DNA from: Protopterus annectens
Lineage: Eukaryota > Chordata > Ceratodontiformes > Protopteridae
Assembly (NCBI RefSeq): GCF_019279795.1
Contig: NC_056738.1
Location: 407,661,380-407,725,379 of the forward strand
Reading direction: 5' to 3'
DNA length: 64,000 bases
The notes beneath the pieces were generated by a model, which searched no databases, had not been told where the DNA came from, and saw only the letters and a list, made by a program, of their open reading frames with translations. Of this stretch, positions 55,930-64,000 are shown piece by piece (the stretch's first letter is position 1; each line of letters opens with the position of its first letter). A program made the position numbers and the translations under genes.

Positions 55930-56935
55930 CCTTGACAAACAGATCCTGGACATTCTAAGAGACCAGGAAACCTAGCACTAGGAAGTCTTACTCTGCCAAA
56001 TGGAAAGATTTGTTCTTTGGTGCAGACAGAAGGCAAAAGTCCCTCATCTGGCTCAAATTCCTTTCATCTTCTCATATTTGTCTGTCCTTTTTGAAAATGA
56101 CCTTTTACTCCGTAAAAATTCATGCTTTAGCTGTATCTGCCTTCTCAGCCTCCTCTCGTTTCTCACCCCCTCATGAAGCAATTTCTGAGAGGGGTTGTAC
56201 ATATCAGACCTCCCAGAAAGCCTCCGGTCCCTCCCTGGGACCTCAATTTTGTTTTGGAAAAACTTGCCCTTCCACCCTTTGAACCAGGTGCTTCCACGGA
56301 GTTAAAATATTTGACCTGAAAGACTACCCTTACTACTAGCTGTTACGTCAGCCAGAAGGGTGTCTGAGCTTCAGGCCCTTGTGTGGGGAACCCTTCATTG
56401 TCTTCCAACCAGACAGAGTCTCGCTCAGGACTAACCCTTCCTTTATATCCAAGGTGGTGACAGAGACTTCTTAAATCAATCCATACATCTGCCTACTTTC
56501 TTCCCCACCCCCCAAAACAAGGGAGAAGGGATCCTCCATTCTTTGGATGTGCATAGGCAACTGCAGTATTATTTATACAGAACCAGGAATGTCAGGAAAT
56601 CAGACCAACTTTTTGTGGCCTTTGCCAATAGCTCTGAAGGGAGACCAGTCTCAAAACAATCAATCTGTAAATGTATTTCCCACTGTTTCTCCTTTTGTTA
56701 ACAGCCATCATAGTCAGAAGCCCCGTGATGCTGTTAGGACACAGTCCACCAAGGCTACTGCTACCTTGACAGCCTTTCTTAAAGGGTTGGCCACAAAGGA
56801 CATTTTGGAAGCAGCTACTTGGTCCTCTGTGCATACCTTTACCAAACCTTACCATCTTCCTACATTTTCCAAGTCCAGACCAGGATTTGCCACTGCCGTT
56901 TTGCAGGGCATCTTCGCCTTTCAGCTTTCCATCTC
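55930..56935 (+). pseudogene. Tyrosine recombinase (copy I)
   Basis: N-terminal region near 55960-56050 (TRKSYSAKW across a frame change), PPWDLNFVLEKLALPPFEP near 56235, first box VTSARRVSELQALV near 56345, and an NKGEGILHSLDVHRQLQYYL-type segment near 56520. Second box RTQSTKAT: both His (Gln, 56742-56744) and Arg (Lys) of HxxR are changed. FTKPYHLPTFSKSRPGFATA near 56840 keeps the tyrosine. Inactive. Confidence 0.83.
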
Positions 56936-56962
56936 TGCCATCCTTCGCTACTTTGAGAGTCA

Positions 56963-57062
56963 TCCCACAAGTCAGGACTGCAACACTGAAACATGAAGAA
57001 CATAGTACAGTTGTGTACACTTACCATAAATGTGGATGTTTGAGTGTATTCGCTGTTGCAGA
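56963..57062. repeat. Internal complementary region (copy I)
   Basis: TCCCACAAGTCAGGACTGCA...GAAGAACAT and AGTACAGTTGTGTACACTTA... complement the left and right ends. The left half predicts ATGTTCTTCATGTTTCA as the left end; the actual left end at 47430 reads ATGTTCATGTTCCA, so one side has changed. Confidence 0.83.
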
Positions 57063-57209
57063 ATTTCCCTTTCTCCTCCTGCTCTGGTTTACTGGATGGG
57101 CTAGGACACTCAGTGTCTAAGTCTAGGTGATTCTGTTCCCTTCCTGTTTCTCAGCATTCCTGGATTCCAGGGTCTCGGATCTCTGACCTCAAATGCATGC
57201 TAGAGGCTC

Positions 57210-57435
57210 CTGCTTGGTGGGGGCAAGAAAGTACAGATGTCATGGTGCCGGCCAGCAGCTCTTATACCCAAACATAGTGATGAGGATTAGGGTGCCTGCT
57301 GACTGATGGAGGGAAGAGAGTCTCTGGTAGTCAGGCCAGCCAAAGGCTCCCACAGCAGGAGATCCCACAAGTTAGGACTGCAGCAGTGAATACACCAGAA
57401 CACCTACATTTATGGTAAGTGTACACAACTGTACT
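57210..57435. repeat. Right inverted terminal repeat (copy I)
   Basis: Starts GGGGCAAGAAAGTACAGATGT, carries an inverted TTATACCC near 57263 and ends with ACACCTACATTTATGGTAAG...CTGTACT. Confidence 0.83.
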
Positions 57436-57835
57436 GTGTTCTTAGTGTTTCACTGTTTTAGTCCAGGCTTTTGCAGCCTCTTCTGTTACTGAGGTGGTGG
57501 CACAGGCCTCTATTGAGACCCATTTGGAGTCCAGTAGGCCTCCTGGTCTCTCAACTGCTTTGCATGCTTTGGCTTCAGATGACCATTCAAAGACCAGTCA
57601 CAGTTCTTTGCATCGTCAGGCCTTTTCTACAACTCATTCATGTGAGCAAGGGAGAAAGGATCCTGTTAGACCAAAACCAACAGCTGCTCACAAGAAAGCT
57701 ACTCCTGCCCAGTGTCAGCCTAGGCCTACTGGCTCCCACTCCCAGGCCTACCAACAAGTCCTTTTGGTTGAAGATTTAATCTCCCTGGTTAGATCCAGAC
57801 ACCAGTGTAAGTCTTCAAGAAGGTTACTGTAATTG
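57436..57835 (+). mobile_element. Deleted DIRS fragment J, abutting copy I
   Basis: Begins GTGTTCTTAGTGTTTCACTG, a left end with one change from ATGTTCTT...GTGTTTCACTG, directly after the last base of copy I. After about 30 bases it jumps into gag linker sequence (VVAQASIETHLES, matching VVAQVYIEIHAES of copy I at about 53310) and runs to about 57830. No further domains. The right boundary is approximate. Confidence 0.72.
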
Positions 57836-58991
57836 TTTCCTTTACTCCTTCCTTTAGTTTGAGAACTTGTGCATAGTTGTCGCTGTAATGTTATAAGTTT
57901 ACGAGTGTTTTTCACTTTCCTAATTTTTGTTGCATAAGTGCTGGCGCTATGCCACAAGCACAATTCCCTGTGAGGCCTCAGTCTTAGAGAATCAGTGAGA
58001 ATGATGAACAGCAAGTGCATATAGGGTCCATTGTGTCAGCACATTCAAGTATGCCCTTCAAGGGAGACGCACACTACTGAAAACACCCCCTCCCCCCAGA
58101 GCTTGAGAGACAAAAGGCTGATATAAACAACTGTTACAGTTTACTTTTGCACTCTCCTGTCCTCTGAGATCTACTGACAAGGAAAATAACTTGCGTAACT
58201 GTATCAGCCATTGCCATAAGGATGGGCCCTATATATCAGTCTGAGTGTTTCATGTAATTGCAAAGTGCTTTATCTGCCATAATTATTTAAATCACCTGTG
58301 TCAGGTTTTTCCATAACTTTGTGCAAGACTAAACTGGTATGTACATATGGTCAGCAAACTTGTCCTTAGTCCAGAAATTGGTTATTAGTCAGCATAGTTA
58401 AATATGCTTTTTCCCTGTCTGCCTAATCCGTTTTGAATAAGATAGACTGTTGCACTTCCTCAGTCTTTACTGTGTCCCACTTTGAATGTGATCTTGTGTT
58501 TTTCTTCAGGTATCCTACCCCCTTATTTGCTTTTCCCACTGCTCTAGTTTCACTCCGTCTCTCATTCAGCAGCTTGTTCCGAGTTTTACTGCTCTTTCCT
58601 AGATCAACATTGCATGTCTTAAGTTTTGTCTATCTTGTTTAATGTACATGAATTTAAACTAATTTATATATCTGGCATAAAAAGTGTGCCAGCATCCTTT
58701 TCCTTTACTCTCTCAAAATGTTAAAGCATAGCATTGTATACCTTCAAGTATCTTATTTTCTTCTGTATGAAAATTTATTTGCTTTGCTTTTGTGTAAAGT
58801 ACATTGAAATGTGGGAGCACAGTTTACTGTTCTGGGTGTAATAAAAATAACTTGTCTGTGCAAACCTTTCACTGTTACTCTCATTTAGATAGTTAGATTT
58901 TTGCAGTAATACTTAAACTTGTGTCATGACAGTGCAACTTAGTAGGTAACCCATATCAGCAAAGTTCATTAGGTATACTTTTTTCTTTCAG
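57836..58991. other. SF3B2 intron, 3' part
   Basis: AT-rich, no repeat domain recognised. Ends in TATACTTTTTTCTTTCAG, a good polypyrimidine tract and acceptor for the exon at 58992. Confidence 0.75.
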
Positions 58992-59177
58992 GTGCTGGGC
59001 AGGAGAGGAACAGGTTTGGAGTACCAGGGAGTGGAAGTTGCATTGGCTCCTGAAGAATTGGAGTTGGATCCCATGGCTATGACTCAGAAATATGAAGAAC
59101 ACGTTCGGGAGCAACAAGCTCAAGTAGAGAAGGAAGATTTCAGTGATATGGTAGCAGAACATGCAGCCAAGCAGAAG
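58992..59177 (+). CDS. SF3B2: SF3B2 internal exon, near C-terminus
   Basis: 186-bp exon (62 codons, phase 0 at both ends) between TTTCTTTCAG and GGTAACTT. It reads VLGRRGTGLEYQGVEVALAP, then EELELDPMAMTQKYEEHVRE, QQAQVEKEDFSDMVAEHAAK and QK. This is the highly conserved C-terminal region of SF3B2; only the final Lys-rich tail of the protein should remain, in an exon outside the window. The first 11 residues differ most from mammals. It joins in frame to 37892-37991 across a 21.0-kb intron. SF3B2 acts in the nucleus within U2 snRNP. Confidence 0.96.
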
Positions 59178-59430
59178 GTAACTTTTTTGTTCACTGTTAA
59201 TGTGCTTTGATGGACCACTCTTCAGTATCTTGGTCATCTGTTACCTAATCTCAATTTTGGACATTTAACAAATTGAGCTTTTAGGAGTGCTCAGTTACCA
59301 TGCAGTGCTGGTGGTACATGTCCCTGTAATTCTTGTAATTGGCCATGTCGTGGAGCTGTGCACAGCAGGATCATAAGAAAAAAAAAAGGCTTGCTTTCTT
59401 TAAATCAGACAGCCTGAACAAGCAAAACCG
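59178..59430. other. SF3B2 intron between exon and copy F
   Basis: Only 253 bases separate the exon's donor (GTAACT) from the left end of copy F. Nothing else recognised. Confidence 0.8.
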
Positions 59431-59612
59431 ATGTCCGTGTTTCACTGTTGCAGTCATTACACTTGGGTTATCCTGCTGGCAGGCTACCCGCAGTCTGCCA
59501 GAATTCCAAAGTCTTGGTCCGGCATCGGTTGCTGTCGCCTCTTCTCTGACGTCAGTGTGCCAGGGGTATATAAGATGCAGCCGACGCCATTTTCTTCAGT
59601 CTTTCTTGCCGC
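59431..59612. repeat. Left terminal repeat (copy F)
   Basis: Matches the left ITRs of B and C throughout (CACTGTTGCAGTCATTACAC ... CAGTCTTTCTTGCC). Its inverted partner lies beyond the window. Confidence 0.85.
59547..59602 (+). promoter_or_regulatory. Predicted CRE-TATA-initiator promoter (copy F)
   Basis: TGACGTCA at 59547-59554, TATATAAG from 59567, TTCAGTCTT with A at 59598 (31 bases). Same arrangement as B and C. Confidence 0.65.
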
Positions 59613-59746
59613 GCAGTGCCCGAAGCAAAAGTAGTTCACAAGTGCTGGTCGGCCGACTCCTAAGATTTTCAAAATTGAATTTCAGAACCGAAGTCTTCAA
59701 TAAAGCTAAGTACCCTGTTGGGGAAACTTTTTCTTGCTCCAGACCG

Positions 59747-61537
59747 ATGTCAGTAAAAGTTAACAATTGTATTTCTTGTGGGAAGCAAATAAGGATTTTC
59801 AATCTTACTGTATTCCTTGCCTAGGCCCTGACCACGATGTTTCTAGTTGTCGGTTTTGCACTAGGTTCAACCAACGCACTATTAAGTGTCGTTTTGATTT
59901 TGCATTCCATTATTTTGGCAGAAGGTTTAACTACATAATGCTGTCGGAGCAACTGACGACCGCAATTCATAAAAAACGCAAAGACAAGGAAAAGGACAGG
60001 CATCAGAGGTCCAAAATCGACGACGAAGCCTCTTCTAGGCCAGTCGCCGGTTCTCAGTGAGGCACTTTAGCAGCCCCTGACACCCGCTACCTCAGAGCCA
60101 CAGGCCGCCTCCGACTCACACGTGGAGACAACTAGGCCTCTGGAAACTCAAGGTATTGGGCCTATGGAAACTATTCCCTCAGATGGGTCCGGAGCCGCTG
60201 AGCAGGCATCGGCTTCTGAGGGTGTTTTCAGACCTACACAGCTTACCATCAAGTCAACTACAGCAACCAAGGCAAAGTCTAAAACACCATTAAAGACCAA
60301 GAAACAAGTACAGCATTCTCCTGGACAGTCATCCATGCCTAAGAAACAGATGCTCAAAATGGCTGAAGACCTAATTACTTTGATCAGGCGTTCCCATCCC
60401 CCCCTGATAAAAGGCCTAGGCAGGACACAGACTATGAATCCTCTGACCAAGTTTATGTTTCCTCTGATTCCACTTCAGACCAGGGATGCTCTCTTCCTCC
60501 CTTTGAGGGCTCTGATGCTGAAGAATCTATCCCTTCAGCCTCTCCTCCTGAGGATTACTCTTTTGGGGAAACCTTGCACATCATGAGGGAGCATTTCCAT
60601 TGGGAGAGCCAGGATTATTCAGAATCAAAGAAAAGGCTCAGAGATTTTCTTTTATTGCCTCAGCACAGGCCCCTTGCTATTCCCCCTGTGCTAGATATTG
60701 TTGATTATGTTTTTTCTGAATCTAGTTTGTCCCCTGATTCTTTACCCCCAGCACCAGTCAAGCCAGATAGATACTACAGGGTCCCAGACTCTCATAAATT
60801 TCTTTATAAAAACCCTGCTGCTGACCCAGAAACAACTTCACAGGGTCCCAAAGGAGTAAAGGCTTTCACTGCAAAAAAACCCAGTCCCCTCTGACAGGGA
60901 TTCTAGAGCACTGGATAGATGGGAGAAAAAAGTTTACACTTCTGCAGCTTCAGCAGTAAGGGCTTTGAACTGCCAGTTTCACATGCTTAAATACCAACAA
61001 TACTTAATGTCTTTCTTAAAACAGAAAATGCTTACAAGCTCAGAATGTCCTGACAATAAGGAAATGCAGGATTTATTACATGCAGCTGAACAAGTGGGAA
61101 AACATACGCTGCAGTGTGGTTTTGATTCTTTAGAGGCTTCTTGTAGAGTCTCAATTACAGGATCTGTCATTCAAAGGCATGCTTGGTTAAAAGAACAAAG
61201 TTTACCTGATCATGTTAAAGCAAAATTATTGGATGCTCCTTTACAGCATGATACTTTGTTTGGTGTTAAGGCAGAAGAGGTATTAAAGAAAATGGAGGAT
61301 AAAGCAAAATCAATGCAGACAGTAAACGATTTTTACAGGTACAGCCACCTAGATTTAGCAGAAATTGGCCTTCTAAAAATTGGTCCTTTCCAATGTCAGA
61401 CAGGCCACAGAGGCAGATACAGACGCCCAAGAGGCAGATCTCAGCCCCAAGGCTCTTACAGACCTAGACAATGGGGTGCTTCAACCCCCAAAGGAGGAGA
61501 AGACAAGTCACAACCTTATAGGAAACAGTCCCAATGA
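59747..61537 (+). pseudogene. gag-like protein (copy F), few frame changes
   Basis: ATG 59747 (MSVKVNNCISCGKQ, then a short deletion that removes the IPHK segment and shifts frame). The array continues as CIPCLGPDHDVSSC in 59767-60060. KKQMLKMAEDLITLIRRSH near 60340; REHFHWESQDYSESKKRLRD at 60586; DRYYRVPDSHKFLYK near 60770. C-terminal block open at 60965-61537 (CGFDSLEASCRVSITGSVIQ; RHAWLKEQSLPDHVK) with a basic Arg/Gly/Gln tail. Ends at TGA 61535-61537, overlapping the RT frame (+1). Confidence 0.85.
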
Positions 61538-63298
61538 CTTCCCTTTTCAAATGCCAAGCGCTTACCTTTTGGCAGCACCCTTAGGGGGAACGTTAGCACT
61601 TTTCTCACAAAATTGGCACATAATCACCCAGGACAAATGGGTTCTGAATATTGTTTCTCAGGGTTACAGGTTCCACTTTCACACCCTACCAAGGTCAAAA
61701 GGAATACCAGACCTGCCCACAAAATCAATGGGCAGAGGCACAAAAACAAATTACGGCTCTCATGAACATGAGAGCTATTCAAAAAGTACCACAGCAAGAA
61801 CAAGGATTTTACTCGAGACTTGTCTTTGTCCCCATAAAGGACAAAGTCTGGAGACCCATACTGGACCTGTCTATCCTAAATACTTTCCTGGATGTTCTGA
61901 AATTCAAAATGTTGACACTACAGCAACATCTACCCATGCTGGGCAAGAAGGCTTGGCTTGTTACTTTGGACCTCAAAGAGGTATACCTGCATGTCCCAAT
62001 CAGACAAAATTGCAGAAGATACCTCAGATTCATAGCTGGCAGAATGCATTACCAATTCTCTGCACTGCCCTTGGCTTATCTACTGCGCCCAGGGTCTTCA
62101 CAAAATGCCTGGCACCAGTGATTGCATTTTGCAGACAAAAAGGAATTCAAATATATCCCTACTTGGACGACTGTCTTATTCAAGCAGAGAACAAGGACAT
62201 CCTACTAAAGCATCTGGCGTTTGTAAAAAGATTACTAATTGGCCTAGGGTACAAGTAAACGAAAATAAGTCAAAACTAGTGCCCTCTCAAGCGATAATAT
62301 TCCTGGGTGCAAGCTTAAATACAACTGCCCAGATGGCTTATCTCATGCCAGACAAGCGAAGGCAACTGACTCATTACTTTCAAATGATGGCAACAAAAAC
62401 CCAGCTACCTGCAAGAAAAATTCTGCAGGCTTTGAGGTTTGTGGCATCCTGCATCCTACTAATTCCATATGCAAGACCGCATATATGGAAGTTACAATGG
62501 TATCTAAAAAGTGTTTGGACTCAACATTGCCACAGCCTGGAAGCAATAATAACTCTTATTCCCTGCCTGCAACAGGACTTTCGATGGCGGGCACTGGCAT
62601 GTCACCACAACAAGGGACAGCCTTTCACTTTACCCACAGCCAGGCAGACACTAACAACAGATGCATCGGATTATGCATGGGGGGTGCACATGGATGGAAA
62701 ATGTATTCAGGGCAAGTGGTCCGCAGACCAAATGCATCTTCACATCAATCAAAAAGAGATGCTAGTTGTACAGAATTCCCTGACAGCCTTCAAGGACCTA
62801 CTGCATCCAGGACAACTATTACTAAAGACTGACGACACCACAGTTATGTGGTACATAAACAAGCAAGGGGGCACGCATTCATATCCTCTCTGCAGGCAAG
62901 CCATGACTTTGTGGAACACAGCACTGACCTATCAAGTTCATCTGCAAGCACAATTCCTGCCAGGAAAGAAAGATACTCTGGCAGATGATCTAAGCAGAAA
63001 CCTCATGGATCCTCACAAGTGGAAACTAAATCCACAGGTCTTCAACATGATAACAAAGATATGGGGATGCCCAGACATGGATCTTTTTGCCTCCCCTCTC
63101 AACTGCCAATTACAGAAATTCTGCACAAGGACTTACCACTCACAAGCATGGAAAGTGGATGCTCTCTCATTCAGCTGGAAAAGCCTAAATGTTTATGCCT
63201 TTCCACCACTGCCTCTCCTTTCCAAGGTGCTCCTAAAAGTCAGACAAGAGAGGCCAAAAATGATCCTGATTGCCCCAGACTGGCCATGCCAGCACTGA
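61380..63298 (+). pseudogene. RT-RNase H-methyltransferase-like polyprotein (copy F)
   Basis: The RT frame is already open from 61380, overlapping the gag end by 158 bases. NDFPFQMPSAYLLAAPLGG near 61538; two compensating frameshifts (about 61730 and 62060) enclose the palm N-terminal motifs (RPILDLSILNTFLD; LDLKEVYLHVPI). YLDD is intact at 62160-62171. From 62270 to 63298 the frame is unbroken through RNase H (LTTDASDYAWGVH near 62655; DTTVMWYINKQGGTHSYPLC near 62835; LADDLSRNLMDPH near 62980) and the Dam-like domain (DMDLFASPLNCQLQKFCT near 63076; YAFPPLPLLSKVLLKV near 63195; LIAPDWPCQH, stop at 63298). Confidence 0.9.
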
Positions 63299-64000
63299 TA
63301 CCCAGTCTTAAAGAACTTGGCTCAAGGCCCAGCCTGGACTTTACCTCAAATTCCTCATCTTCTGACTTATCAAAACAATCAGATCCTGCACAGCCAACTC
63401 AGAACCTTAAATTTGGCTGCATGGCAGATAACATAGCCACTCATACCACACCTCTCTCTAAAGCTGTTATGGATGTCATTTTTGAAGCCAGGAGGCCCAG
63501 CACCAGGAAATCTTATGCAGATAAATGGAAGATATTCTGCACCTGGAACCAGGCACAAGGCTTTGACCCACTTGTACCAAATATCCCTCAGATTTTACAA
63601 TACCTAACTGAGATGCTGGACAAAGGCCTATCCTTTTCTTCAGTTAAAATCCATGCCTCTGCCATTTCAGCTCATTACAAAATGGAACCTCCTATTTTCT
63701 CTCATCCATTACTAAGGCAGTACCTCAGAGGGGCAAAAAATATTAGACCCCCCCCCGGAGAGCACCGGTACCTACTTGGGACCTCAACTTTGTCTTGGAA
63801 AAACTCACTTTACCTCCTTTTGAGCCAGCCAATACAGCTGATTTAAAATTTTTATCATGGAAAACTGTTCTGCTCCTAGCAATAACTTCAGAACAAAGAG
63901 TTTCAGAGCTACAGGCATTAATGGCAGTGGACCCTTTTTATCATTTTTCATCAAGACAGGGTTTCTCTAAGGACAAACCCAACATTTATGCCAACGGTAG
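63019..64000 (+). pseudogene. Tyrosine recombinase, 5' part (copy F)
   Basis: An open frame from 63019 overlaps the methyltransferase-like domain (-1 frame, 280 bases from its first ATG to the stop at 63298). EARRPSTRKSYADKWKIF near 63485, LQYLTEMLDKGLSFSSVKIH near 63598, and SHPLLRQYLRGAKNIRPP near 63703. A frameshift follows at a C run (63750-63757). The first catalytic box near 63884 reads ITSEQRV in place of ITSARRV, so the arginine position is altered. The window ends before HxxR and Tyr. Confidence 0.87.

Larger units (their letters stand above)
47430..57435 (+). mobile_element. DIRS1-like copy I, interrupted by copy H
   Basis: Left part 47430-47639 and right part 52894-57435, together about 4.75 kb. 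The left part is an ITR with promoter that pairs with the right ITR at 57210-57435 (both carry a GACTACCAGAGAC-type segment, inverted). At 47639 the leader reads GTGCCGGTCG, and gag resumes after H with MSEKINNCLHCGKQIP. Shorter than its relatives because the RT core is deleted between the FYSRL motif and RNase H. The recombinase HxxR reads QSTK. Right end ...CACAACTGTACT at 57435. Confidence 0.87.
59431..64000 (+). mobile_element. DIRS1-like copy F, 3' end outside window
   Basis: Starts ATGTCCGTGTTTCACTGTTG at 59431 and runs into the recombinase catalytic domain at the window edge. Close to copies B and C in sequence, with good gag, an intact RT active site and a long RNase H/methyltransferase-like frame. 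A few frameshifts are present. The left end is 3 bases shorter than the consensus (ATGTTCTTCGTG reduced to ATGTCCGTG). Confidence 0.92.

Overview
The window is vertebrate nuclear DNA lying inside one protein-coding gene. Two short, cleanly spliced + strand exons (37892-37991 and 58992-59177) encode adjoining parts of the C-terminal region of splicing factor 3b subunit 2 (SF3B2). They are 21.0 kb apart, and no other exon was recognised in the 37.9 kb upstream. Such long introns in a housekeeping gene, filled with DIRS-type retrotransposons, LINEs and a Penelope-like fragment, suggest a vertebrate with a large, repeat-rich genome. An amphibian (salamander or caecilian) or a lungfish fits best. 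This is inference; nothing in the window names the species.

Most of the rest is DIRS1-like tyrosine-recombinase retrotransposon sequence. I resolve ten copies or remnants, all on the + strand: A (1-2276, decayed, cut by the window edge), B (4498-10004), K (old remnant, about 12200-24749, split by C and D), C (12470-18032), D (18266-23771), E (26718-32206), G (38772-about 42945, 3' truncated), I (47430-57435, split by H), H (47640-52893) and F (59431-64000, cut by the window edge). A deleted fragment, J (57436-57835), abuts I. The shared plan is: left inverted terminal repeat (ITR) carrying a TATA box and initiator; gag-like ORF with an N-terminal Cys/His array; reverse transcriptase, RNase H and a Dam-methyltransferase-like domain; a tyrosine recombinase (YR) in an overlapping frame; an internal complementary region (ICR); right ITR. 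The ICR is the fused complement of the two outer ends, so each end can be placed almost to the base. Every copy has frameshifts or lost catalytic residues; E and F are the best preserved.

The copies are nested, which gives relative ages. C and D sit in the YR gene of K. H sits in the 5' leader of I. E splits a minus-strand APE-type LINE (about 24797-33900). Other repeats are a Penelope-like GIY-YIG fragment with an internal inversion (3330-3833), a second decayed minus-strand LINE (34900-36340) and an L1-like endonuclease remnant (43200-44190, seen again at 46169-47180).

One region should not be trusted as genome structure. 43197-45387 and 46169-48359 are the same sequence, lying on either side of a 500-base N gap and a 124-base T run. 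The first copy carries many small indels where the second has an open frame, so this is most likely a false duplication from assembly.
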